A stretch of 24,171 nt of DNA, taken from positions 1 to 24,171 of the forward strand of contig JBHJMP010000356.1 of NCBI GenBank assembly GCA_043381765.1, in the 5' to 3' direction. The DNA comes from Collodictyon triciliatum. Lineage: Eukaryota > CRuMs. The notes below the pieces were generated by a model. It saw nothing but the letters and a program-made list of their open reading frames with translations, was not told where the DNA came from and did not search any database. The position numbers and the translations under genes are program-made. Positions 9,117 to 17,979 of this stretch are shown here, one piece after another; position 1 is the first letter of the stretch; each line of letters begins with the position of its first letter.

Positions 9117-10966
9117 GAATTAATCCCCGCGATATATCTTCGGCTATGGCGCCGGCAACGCCAGAACAGAGTCAAGAAAACCGCAGAGAAGGCCAAGCGA
9201 CCTCTGCCCCAAGCTCGATCATGACGCCTGTCGGCCCGTTCTCGCAGCATGAAAGAGAGGGGAAGGAGGGAGAGACAGAAAAGGGGGTTTCCCGAGAACT
9301 TGCCCGAACCTGTGCGCTTGCTTTTCATCAATCCCTGGCGTGTGGAGATACTGGGTGTTTGTCGGGTTACGATCCTATTGCCCGGTCAGCCTTGTTCAGT
9401 GCTCTATGTTGTTCGCAGTTGTCTTCAAGAGGGCCACGTCCGGGGAGAGAAACCAGGATATTCTCATGGCCCAGTGATTGGTCGCTGTCATTTTCTAAGT
9501 ATCCCCCACGCTACTTTCTCTCGTTGCTGACTCACAAGTTCAAGTGTTGGTCGTTATTTCAGTTTATTCGATCGGTGTGACACGCGCCGGTCGGAAGCAG
9601 TTAAGACCTCTTGCGGTTCTTCTGCCCTGGGAGAAGAGTTTGCGTTAGGGCACAGTCATACTGCTTGCTTCGAAAGAGGGGTTTATCGTGAGGTTGTCGT
9701 TGGTTTGTATCAGGGACTAAGTCAAAGTTAGCGTCATTGAAACACTAAGATGAAACACGAGTCATCATCTAGAGACCAACGAGCCACTAGAAGAGAAGTC
9801 AAGGCGCGAAGTTAGCCTTGCATACCGTGTTTGGGGGAAGCTTGGGGCTGTTGCCGTAGACAGGAGGTGGTGGCGGCATAGGTCCCTTGCGTATTACTGC
9901 AGGGAGAGTGAGTTTAGGTACTGGGACATGCACAGTTCAGGATGGGTCATTAAGGATGGTTCTTATAGAGCAGTTGTTCAAGATAACAGGTTCAGCACTT
10001 GGTAATGGTATATTCACGGTTCAGTCATAAACACGGACCAATTAAGTGTCATCATATTGGGTCATTGGCGGGGTGGCACAGCTGGAGAGTATGAGACGGA
10101 GGCGTTGTTATAAGCGAGTGTTGAGACTTTACCTCATGGGGTCTTCAGTGCGTCGGGCGCTAATCGAATTGAAGTGCCGGGTGGCATGAGGCAGTCTCAG
10201 CTGGCAGCCGTCCCGGGTTCCATAGCGATGCAGGTTAGGCAGGTATTGCTGTCGTGGGTGCAGACTTGTCGCTCGGTCTTGGGTGCTCGTTGTCCAGTGG
10301 TGTCCAGGCGGTTTGTGGATGAATAAGTTGTTTTGAAGAGAAAGCAAAGTACATTGTCTGCCCTCTATATATACTGTGCTGTTGGTACTTTGCTTTGTGG
10401 CTTCCCGCCAAAACTCACCAGTCTATTAGATTTTCGGCCGTAGACCACAAATTATTTCTGGAAAATATATATAATAATTTAAATTCTATTTTATTACTAT
10501 TTGGTGTCATAAATATATCATATAAGTGACAATATTATATATATATTAAATTATTAGCTTTAGTTGCCAGTCGATGGCGTGCTAAGGCCGTTCCTGGAAA
10601 TGTTCCTTGCCGTGCTTCTGAAGTTGATCCTGTTAATGGGGCGTGCAAGGGTGAGATTGAAATTGTCGGGGTTCCCTTATTTGATCACCGGCAAGTCAGG
10701 ATGCTGCCTCGTTGATCGAGTCATTGCCTGCGGGCTTTTGCCGTTCTTCGTGGCACGAAGCCGATCGACCCAGCAAGAGATTTCCACAACTGCTTGTTGA
10801 ACTAGAGATTCATTTGCATGATCATGCTTTCGGTTGAGCGTGTCCTGTCTATGATATGCTGTGCTTCTGCTGCTTCTGCTGCTTCTGCTTTTTTGTTGCA
10901 ATTGTGTAAATATGTTCTCTCTCTCTGCAAGTAGAAAGGGACCAAAGAGAAGGAGGCGGTTGTGGA
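9117..10966. other. Divergent intergenic spacer, comparatively GC-rich
   Basis: The spacer lies between the 5' ends of the GH47 gene (minus) and the SNARE gene (plus), so it should hold both promoters. From about 8990 to 10430 it is visibly richer in G and C than any intron here; near 10440 it becomes AT-rich again. A TATATATA-like stretch is at 10368-10375 and another at 10536-10545. Open frames (for example 9146-9580 plus and 10129-10347 minus) lack recognisable domains and splice context, so I call none of them coding. Confidence 0.5.
10858..10890. repeat. Short (TGCTTCTGC)n array upstream of the SNARE gene
   Basis: About three copies of a CTGCTTCTG-type unit occur about 80 bases before the SNARE start codon, followed by a short CT run (10917-10926). 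They probably lie in the 5' leader or promoter. Confidence 0.8.
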
Positions 10967-13428
10967 ATGAAGCCCAGTACTCCAGCCAAAAAGTCAAATA
11001 GCAACTTTGAATCTCGTTTTACCCGTGCGAACGATCCGGATGATTTCCATGATGACGAGGAGGTATGTTATGTGGACGGCTGTGTCTTTCTTTCTTTTTG
11101 TTTTTTTTCATTTGTGCCCGATCAAAAAGTGAAGAGATACTGTCATAAAAGTATAATTCTCAACAGTAATCGTAACAACAGTTTTCATCGCATTTCTTTC
11201 CGAATGTTTTGCTGTGCTCTCATCTTTTGACGATTTATTTCAAGACTCTTGTTTATCAATTATTTATTCATTTATTTATTTGCTAACTAAAAACACGATG
11301 TAATTTCATGAGTACCCTAATGCTTATTCCAGTTAAAAGATTTATTTTTGTTTTCCAATATACAGCTCATCAATTAGAGCCAGCGATACTTTGAATCGAA
11401 TAAAGGAAAAAAAATTAGAGCCAGCGATGATGTTTGCCAAAGTTCTCACTGCCACTTTATAATTTTAAACCCAAGGAAGTTCTTGATGCAGCCTATGAGC
11501 TTCATAAAGATATTACTGCAGGCACGGATAGAATTGTACGAAAGCTGGAGGAGACAAAGCAGATTGGTAATTTTTTTTTATTGGTCTACGGTTAAGGTCA
11601 TTCCGTATCTTATTAATTGATAAGGGAGAGGAAAATGAGACTTTTTTTTTTTGGAAAAGTGCACTATTTTATTCATGTAAATTCAATCAAAATTAGCAAT
11701 AAACACCAACCAGAATTTAAAAGGCCAGTCAGGTATATCTTTATGTATATCTTGATCATTTTCATATCTTTTTAAGAGTATTGACCAGTCGATTATTTGA
11801 GGCGTTGCAAAAAAACGTGATGTGTACAATAATCATTTTTGTGTGTTTTCTTTTCCATTTTTCTAATGCAAACCTATTCCATGTTGCTATTTTCCGTAAT
11901 GAGATCTTTGAATCGAATAAAGGAGGGATCTTTCTACAATAAAATCATCGAATTTGTTAACTAAATTAATATTTTTCCCCTTTATTCGATTCAAAGTGTA
12001 TTAACTTGATTTATAATTAATATATATTTTAAACCCTCGTTGGTATAATTGCAGAACAGTTGGACCATATCGAACATGATGTAATGCCATTAATCGAGTA
12101 TTTTCGAGTCACGAAAGGATGTATTATTGTGAATTGATAATATGAATAAAAGAATACAATTTACTAAGATTCTTGATTGTCATATGGTACCAAAAACAAA
12201 ACAAAAAAGATGGAAAGAGTGAACGACAACGTTGACAGCTCCAAGCCTTTAATTCAAGGAATACTCTCACTACCGAGTGCCATCAAAAACGGGTTTCTAG
12301 GTAACTAAGTCATGAGATGTTAAGAACATACACGAATATAGTAATTGAAGACAAACGACTAAAAAAAAATACATCATTTATGTCTCCCATTCACTTTGAA
12401 TCGGATAAAGGAAAAAAAAACATTTATATGTCCCATGAAAACATCCAGTCTGTTCTGCCATTCATCGTATTATATACATTATGATCTTTTCAGTGACGTA
12501 TAATTGACATGCATATGCAGGATTATTTTCAGCAGAACCCAAGTCAGCTTCTTCAAAGCTTCCGAAAGAATCGTCTACACCATCTTCTGGGCGAATTCAG
12601 TCAGGCCATCCATCATCTCAATTGGAACTCTCGAAAGATAGGACTTCAAGAGCAGGCTCTGCATCTTCCCCTAGTCAAGAGTGAGTTTTTTTTTTTATTA
12701 TTGTTATTGTTATTGTTATTGTTATTGTTATTGTTATTGTTATTGTTATTGTTATTGTTATTATTATTATTATTAATTATAAATTGGGACCAAAGGATAT
12801 CAATGCCTTCATTCATTTATGGGGTTTTTAGGCACAATTGATTATAACAATATTTTTCCTTTCGTGCTGAATGCGTTTAATTTAACACCTCCTTGATTTC
12901 GAGTTTTGAGTTTTCTTCGTTTTCTTAGTTTTCTGCGTCCATCACTTAGTTTCCCAAGACTTTAGCTGATTCACGCATACATACATTTATTTGCACATTA
13001 CAGCACAAGATACACTTCCGTTCTCGGTCAAAAAGGAGGTCGTTTTGACCAAGAGACAAACAAGCAGAGGGCAAACCTTGAAATTATGGGGACTCTGCTA
13101 TCAGAAATCAAAGTAGTTATTGATAAAGAAGTCAATTATAAAAACTTCACATCCCAAGACTTTATTTCTCTCTCCATACAATTCAGTAATATGATTTGCA
13201 TAAGATTTTACAGCCTACGAAATTGAGCTGCATTTCTGTGATGATATCTACACATATGTAGCTTATGCACTTATTTATACCAACTACAATAATCAGGGCG
13301 CATCTGAAGAAATGGGACGGGAACTTGACAGCCAATCAGAAAAAATCGAACGCATCACAAATCGTACCGACGATGTGCACTCAAAGCTGGCCGACGCCAA
13401 TCGAATGCTCAGAAAAGCCAACAACTGA
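10967..13428 (+). CDS. SNAP-25/SNAP-29-type Qb,c-SNARE, 7 exons
   Basis: This protein supplies two of the four helices of a membrane-fusion SNARE complex. Exons: 10967-11062, 11443-11566, 12055-12080, 12210-12300, 12533-12680, 13004-13112 and 13297-13428 (TGA). All are GT-AG and phase-consistent, total 726 nt, 241 aa. Exon 2 could instead start at 11476, giving 230 aa. The acidic N-terminus (NDPDDFHDDEE) precedes the Qb helix (VLDAAYELHKDITAGTDRIV, then EETKQIEQLDHIEHDMERV) with its zero-layer Gln in KQIEQL. A Ser/Pro-rich linker follows, then the Qc helix (NLEIMGTLLSEIK, GASEEMGRELDSQSEKIERI) with its zero-layer Gln in LDSQSE. It ends ANRMLRKANN. I see no cysteine in the linker and no transmembrane segment. 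A palmitoylated SNAP-25-type anchor is therefore unlikely and it resembles SNAP-29. Three introns carry tag inserts. Confidence 0.92.
11388..11412 (+). mobile_element. Short A-tailed tag insert, copy 5, with 16-bp target duplication
   Basis: A 25-bp insert, ACTTTGAATCGAATAAAGG plus an A run, lies between perfect 16-bp repeats AATTAGAGCCAGCGAT at 11372-11387 and 11413-11428. It is in SNARE intron 1, about 30-60 bases upstream of the exon 2 acceptor, in sense orientation. This is the clearest full-length copy. Confidence 0.88.
11905..11924 (+). mobile_element. Short tag insert, copy 6
   Basis: CTTTGAATCGAATAAAGGAG without a clear A tail. A 7-bp repeat GATCTTT occurs at 11903-11909 and 11927-11933, which may be a short or eroded target duplication. 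It lies in SNARE intron 2 (11567-12054), sense. Confidence 0.55.
11972..11997 (-). mobile_element. Short A-tailed tag insert, copy 7 (reverse)
   Basis: Read on the minus strand: ACTTTGAATCGAATAAAGGG then GAAAAA. It is only about 50 bases from copy 6 and inverted to it, in the same SNARE intron 2. Flanking similarity (TTAACTAAATTAAT and TTAACTTGATTTAT) is weak. Confidence 0.6.
12393..12420 (+). mobile_element. Short A-tailed tag insert, copy 8, imperfect target duplication
   Basis: ACTTTGAATCGGATAAAGG and nine A residues. Flanks CATTTATGTCTCCCAT (12375-12390) and CATTTATATGTCCCAT (12421-12436) are near-identical, differing by small shifts. It lies in SNARE intron 4 (12301-12532), sense. Confidence 0.75.
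12697..12775 (+). repeat. (TTATTG)n / (TTA)n microsatellite
   Basis: About ten TTATTG hexamers end in TTA trimers, starting about 15 bases into SNARE intron 5 (12681-13003). The poly-Leu open frame over it is an artefact. Confidence 0.95.
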
Positions 13429-13543
13429 AGTGGCAAAGATGTTGCAAACATACGAATTAGTAAATATTAAATCACGAAACACTTGCGTTTGCTCTCTACG
13501 GTGCGCACTCATCTCGCCCCTTTGTATGGCATAAGCTCACTGC

Positions 13544-13572
13544 ACTTCGAATTGAATAAAGGAAAAGAAAAA
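13544..13572 (+). mobile_element. Short A-tailed tag insert, copy 9 (diverged)
   Basis: ACTTCGAATTGAATAAAGG followed by an A-rich tail, about 115 bases after the SNARE stop codon. No clear flanking duplication. Its AATAAA could act as a polyadenylation signal for the SNARE transcript. Confidence 0.55.
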
Positions 13573-13894
13573 TACCTTTCTAGTACCCAATAAAATAAGA
13601 ACATGAAGTATTCTGGTTTTGGGCGTCGAGGTTACACACATTACCTACCATCCTATCGAGCGCTCGGAAATATCATATATCTTTTTGTATTTGTTTGTAC
13701 ATGTTTACTTGATTATTTGTTTTTTTGTTGTTGTTTGCTATTTGCTATCCCTTTTTCTTGCCGAGCTCTGCAAGCGCCCCGGCCTCTGGACAGAGTCGCT
13801 AGTCCCTTTCAGCCAAAGCCCAACAAAAACACAAGGAATACAGAAACAGGACTTGAAACTGCACTGATCAGCCCAGTCGGAGACAAACAGATGG

Positions 13895-13897
<3 letters not shown>

Positions 13898-13927
<30 letters not shown>

Positions 13928-13983
13928 CAAAACAAAACAAAACAAAACAAAACAAAACAAAACAAAACAAAACAAAACAAAAA
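13898..13983. repeat. (AAAAC)n microsatellite running into a gap
   Basis: About 17 AAAAC pentamers end at a fixed 100-N gap (13984-14083). Beyond the gap the unit is different (AAAAAG), so the gap joins two unlike arrays. Confidence 0.97.
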
Positions 13984-14083
13984 NNNNNNNNNNNNNNNNN
14001 NNNNNNNNNNNNNNNNNNNNNNNNNNNNNNNNNNNNNNNNNNNNNNNNNNNNNNNNNNNNNNNNNNNNNNNNNNNNNNNNNNN
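13984..14083. other. Assembly gap, 100 N
   Basis: Exactly 100 N between the AAAAC array and the AAAAAG array. Confidence 0.98.
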
Positions 14084-14192
14084 AAAAAGAAAAAGAAAAA
14101 GAAAAAGAAAAAGAAAAAGAAAAAGAAAAAGAAAAAGAAAAAGAAAAAGAAAAAGAAAAAGAAAAAGAAAAAGAAATAGAAATAGAAATAGA
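14084..14192. repeat. (AAAAAG)n microsatellite
   Basis: About 15 hexamers AAAAAG end in AAATAG variants. They yield an artefactual Lys-Glu repeat frame. Confidence 0.97.
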
Positions 14193-14273
14193 TCAACAAA
14201 GAGAAAAAAGAAAAGAAAAATAAAACAAATAAACAAATAAATGCGCAAAGCTATAAGCAGAGAAGAGAGAAAA

Positions 14274-14300
14274 TAATTTTTTTTTTCCCCTTCGATTCAA
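14274..14300 (-). mobile_element. Short A-tailed tag insert, copy 10 (reverse), 10-bp flanking repeat
   Basis: Read on the minus strand: TTGAATCGAAGGGGAAAAAA and further A residues; the core lacks the usual TAAA. The 10-bp repeat AGAGAGAAAA flanks it at 14264-14273 and 14301-14310. The flank is low in complexity, so the duplication is suggestive only. Confidence 0.55.
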
Positions 14301-14478
14301 AGAGAGAAAAAGGATATAAACATTTGATACAGTTAAAGAGTAAAAAAGAGACAACTGTAAAAAGAAAAAAACGAACAAAGTCAAAGCCAAGCTTGAATTG
14401 AGTTCACCCTAACGATGAATAACCCCATGACTTAGTGGCATTACACAATAGCTACAAAGCCAACCCTCTGCTCTTTCT

Positions 14479-17400
14479 ATGCTACATATTCCCTACACAC
14501 CCTCCACCCACTTCGAGCAGCGCTCCAGCCTCCCAAGCAGACAAATCCCAGAGGCAGCCTCACCACAGAAGCAAGTTCCAAAGATGACTACTTATCAGTC
14601 GCCGTCATCAGACTACACAATTGGAGGAGCAAGCAAGCCAACTCCCCAAGATTATCCAGAGAGAGTAACAACCTTTTCAAACAGGCACGCTAATACCCAA
14701 GACAGCACACTTACCTTTCTCGCAGGAGCACAATCTCGCAGTCCTCCCTTCTCAAGCACACAGTCAGCGATCAATACGACACCTGATTACAGTTCTACGT
14801 ACGATATCCGATCAGCCAAAGCTGAAACGCAATCATCTGGTTCCCAATTCTCGAGTGGCTCCATATTGGAAAGATCATCTCAATATGATCGCAATCACGC
14901 GAATTATTCAGGAAAGCCTGAGGCACAAGCATCTGTTTCACAAATATCAAGCCATCAACCACCCTCAAATCGGCAACCAATTACACCAGTGAGCGATGTT
15001 TTCTCTACAAAGCCAAGAACACAATCACCAAATATCCAACTACCAAGCGCAATAGTAGCAGAAAGGCCACCCCAACACACTCCTGCTAGGGACGGGAAGG
15101 GCACAACCAAACCCACAAATCAGCCGGTGCAGCAAGGATACGAAAATCTGAAGAAGGAAGGCTGGGCAGCGATTAAAAAACTGTATGCTCTCGGATCGAA
15201 ACCTCTCAAAGCAGATTTACTTCCAAGTGAGGCTAACTCGCTAAAATATACATTCCCGGAGGAACTGGAAAAAGAATACAGCAAATATGAATATTTTTTG
15301 GATTCAAACGAAAGCAATCTCAAACGTACCCTCAACAGTAATATCGAGTATGCGTCAAAGATAAGTGAATTCAATCTAGAATGTGCCTTGAAATTAAAAA
15401 CAAAAGTTGATGGGCACATTTCAGAGAGCGAATTAAATGGATTTTCATCCATCTCTCGGCTAGCAAAAAACGAAAAAGATACCATCCTGACTATGTCTTT
15501 GCTTCTGAAGTATAAATGGAAGTATCGATTTGTGTCAGGAAATTTGTTAAATTTTATCATTGCAAAAAAGGTCTACGAGGAATTAGTTACCTCGAAGCAA
15601 TGTTCCTTCCTCGAAACAAATCATCTGGATACGCACATATTGTCAAATTTACAATACCTTTCTTTTAAAAACATCAGATTCCCATCTATTTTGAAAGAGC
15701 TGATTCAGAGGGAGTCAAAACCAGGGTCATTTTTCGGCGGCAATATAGCGTCGATTCTATGCTTTATCCATGAACCTTTGAACGGATTTGACTTTTCTGG
15801 ACAAAATCTCAGTCATGCTTATCTAAGAGGTGCGAATATCCATGGCGCAAACTTGAGCAACTCGAACCTCACTTGTGCGACCCTACGTGACGCGTTTCTC
15901 GATGAAGCCAATATGGACGATGCCAACTTGGAAAACCTAAACATTGGATTTGTTGCTCAAAAAAAGTGGAAGGGAAAAATTCAATCGATACTGCACCTAG
16001 ATGGTGACTTATTGGTGGTTGCTACAGCGAATGAGAATCTAATTTGGAATCACATAACTGATGCAGAGGAAAAAATTTATACTGGGAGCGAGGTTAAAGT
16101 GATTGGGCTAGGGAAATCTAGAGACGGGAAACCCGCGGTTTTGTACGTCGAAAATAGTAATACGATTTCTATATGGGGCGTGGAACAACACACAAAGTTG
16201 CTCACCTCAGATTCAGTCCAAGGGATTATCACATGCATCGCTTTTTACGAGGACAAAATGGGAAATCGAATCATATTCTTTGTCGTCAATGATGTGACGA
16301 TAGGGTGGTGGGACATGTGCTCATCAGAACTCATGCTTGGGACCAAGCAAGATATCCACGCGTATGGAAAAATACTGCCTTTGAAAGGAAAATCAGACCC
16401 GACACTTATTGTCTGTTCAAAAGATGGAACAATGTTAGAGTACAACCACTCGACCAGAGAGACGAAGATAATCCACCAGTATGCTAACAAAGACTTTTTG
16501 ACTATAGCGCCTGTTCGTTCGCATAAAAATACTTTCATCATCACACACAAGTCTGCGGTAGAAATTGTAGAGAACGAGGATGAATGGAAAGTACTGAATA
16601 GAATCACAGCTACAGATTACAGTTTCCACCACGCAACTGCGGTTATTCACGAAAACTATGGGAAATATATATTAACATCAGACACAGAACGAGTTGGAAC
16701 CTTGTGGGATTATAATGGGAAAAAATTGGAGAGTTACTACGGTTTCAAAAAGACTACCACAGGAGTGTGCGCTATTGTGAGAAAGCAGGATGATAGTTTT
16801 ACAGTTTTCATTGGTGATGATGACGGACTCATTCGGGGCTGGAAAACAAGCCCCCATACCAATACAAAAGGGTTGACATCGTTTTCTGGGACAGTCAACT
16901 ACGTTTCTGTAGAAGAATTGCATCAAAATAAAACATCGACGGTATTTTCAGGAAGTAAGGACGGTTCAGTCCAGGTCCGAGATTTACGCAACGGAAACTT
17001 GTACGCCTGCTTCAAGGATACAAACGGGCCAGTCCAATGTGTACGTGCAGGGATATGTGGCGATGAACCCGTTATTGCAGCTGGGGATTCAAAAGGATAT
17101 ATTCATTTTTGGAGCCAGAAAACCTTCAAACCAATTCGAAGTGTTAAAGCGAATGATGATAAGATTGTTTCTGCTTTATACATAAAAGTGGACGGACACG
17201 ATTTCCTGGCCACCTTGAACGCAAAAGGTTTTATTTGTGTATGGGACAACAAGAGTGATAGACCTTGGCTAACAGAAAAAGCCCAGTGCGGGAAAGCCAT
17301 TGATTTGTTGGATGCTTCACGAGATGGCAAGTGTATCCTATATGCACTCGGAGGGGACATTTGTCGCCTTGACATCACCCCAGACGGCATCGAAGTTGGA

Positions 17401-17979
17401 GAAATGATAGAGTTATCTGTCACACCAGTTTCTGGGTGCCTGTTCACTGAGGATGAGGACGGAGTCATCGAGCAGATGCTTGTTGTTGGCTCCGATGATG
17501 GGATAGTTTATGTTTACCCCATCGCCGAAGAAGTGGAAGAGGCAAAATATGAGCTCCTTGAAGAAGATATGGATTCCAAGCCATTTTCTGTTTGCTCGAT
17601 AATCCTGGACGACCACCAGTATATTGCAGCCGGCTATGATAATGGAGATGTCTTGGTTTGGGATGTAAAGGAGGCCAAAGCTGTTTGCCGATTCCGGGCG
17701 CATGTCATGGATATTATATCCATGGCATGCAGTCCCTGTGGGAGTGGGACGTCTATTCTGGTTACTTCATCACGCGACCACACATACCGAGCGTGGGAAA
17801 TCGGCGCTCGAAAGGAAGCTTCCGAGGATGGAGGTGAGGATGAAAAAGAGGATGAGCTTCCTTTTGCTCACACGCTCCTTAATACACCTTTTCCTCATCT
17901 CTCGACAAAGTCTCTCTCCACCAAGGGAGCGAGGAATGTGAGCAAAAAGACAACGGACTTTTTCAAAAGCTTTGTTTAA
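14479..17979 (+). CDS. Single-exon pentapeptide-repeat and WD40-repeat protein (STAND-like remnant)
   Basis: An uninterrupted 1166-codon frame. Residues 1-215 are a disordered Ser/Thr/Pro/Gln-rich tail. Translation could also start at Met36 (14584). Residues about 220-435 are mostly helical (GYENLKKEGWAAIKKLYALG, then EKDTILTMSLLLKYKWKY and YRFVSGNLLNFIIAKKVY). Residues 437-490 hold about eleven pentapeptide repeats (FDFSG QNLSH AYLRG ANIHG ANLSN). From about 491 to 1120 come many degenerate WD40 blades, with signature ends GTLWDYNG, FICVWDNKS, DVLVWDVKE and YRAWEIG. The tail is acidic (EDGGEDEKEDE). The order helical region, pentapeptides, WD40 matches the C-terminal half of STAND (NACHT/WD40) proteins of bacteria and protists, but I see no Walker A or B motif. 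The likely role is a protein-interaction scaffold. It is intronless beside intron-rich neighbours. Confidence 0.9.
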   Translation: MLHIPYTPSTHFEQRSSLPSRQIPEAASPQKQVPKMTTYQSPSSDYTIGGASKPTPQDYPERVTTFSNRHANTQDSTLTFLAGAQSRSPPFSSTQSAINTTPDYSSTYDIRSAKAETQSSGSQFSSGSILERSSQYDRNHANYSGKPEAQASVSQISSHQPPSNRQPITPVSDVFSTKPRTQSPNIQLPSAIVAERPPQHTPARDGKGTTKPTNQPVQQGYENLKKEGWAAIKKLYALGSKPLKADLLPSEANSLKYTFPEELEKEYSKYEYFLDSNESNLKRTLNSNIEYASKISEFNLECALKLKTKVDGHISESELNGFSSISRLAKNEKDTILTMSLLLKYKWKYRFVSGNLLNFIIAKKVYEELVTSKQCSFLETNHLDTHILSNLQYLSFKNIRFPSILKELIQRESKPGSFFGGNIASILCFIHEPLNGFDFSGQNLSHAYLRGANIHGANLSNSNLTCATLRDAFLDEANMDDANLENLNIGFVAQKKWKGKIQSILHLDGDLLVVATANENLIWNHITDAEEKIYTGSEVKVIGLGKSRDGKPAVLYVENSNTISIWGVEQHTKLLTSDSVQGIITCIAFYEDKMGNRIIFFVVNDVTIGWWDMCSSELMLGTKQDIHAYGKILPLKGKSDPTLIVCSKDGTMLEYNHSTRETKIIHQYANKDFLTIAPVRSHKNTFIITHKSAVEIVENEDEWKVLNRITATDYSFHHATAVIHENYGKYILTSDTERVGTLWDYNGKKLESYYGFKKTTTGVCAIVRKQDDSFTVFIGDDDGLIRGWKTSPHTNTKGLTSFSGTVNYVSVEELHQNKTSTVFSGSKDGSVQVRDLRNGNLYACFKDTNGPVQCVRAGICGDEPVIAAGDSKGYIHFWSQKTFKPIRSVKANDDKIVSALYIKVDGHDFLATLNAKGFICVWDNKSDRPWLTEKAQCGKAIDLLDASRDGKCILYALGGDICRLDITPDGIEVGEMIELSVTPVSGCLFTEDEDGVIEQMLVVGSDDGIVYVYPIAEEVEEAKYELLEEDMDSKPFSVCSIILDDHQYIAAGYDNGDVLVWDVKEAKAVCRFRAHVMDIISMACSPCGSGTSILVTSSRDHTYRAWEIGARKEASEDGGEDEKEDELPFAHTLLNTPFPHLSTKSLSTKGARNVSKKTTDFFKSFV

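Larger units (their letters stand above)
13429..14478. other. Spacer between the SNARE gene and the pentapeptide/WD40 gene
   Basis: The spacer contains two tag inserts (13544-13572 and 14274-14300), an AAAAC array, a 100-N gap and an AAAAAG array. The segment 13760-13895 is less biased in composition and open in one plus frame (QAPRPLDRVASPFQPKPN). It could be an upstream exon of the next gene, but I found no donor/acceptor pair that joins it convincingly. Confidence 0.5.

Noticed and set aside
10677-10997. 106-aa minus frame over the SNARE 5' end
   Set aside because: It is antisense to a confidently identified exon, shows no domain, and includes CT/GA repeats.
13603-14223. 206-aa plus frame with KQNKT and KEKEKE repeats
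   Set aside because: Most of it is AAAAC and AAAAAG microsatellite plus a 100-N gap; the non-repetitive part has no recognised domain or splice link.
16245-17703. Several minus-strand frames of 70-121 aa under the WD40 gene
   Set aside because: They are shadows of the long plus-strand coding frame.
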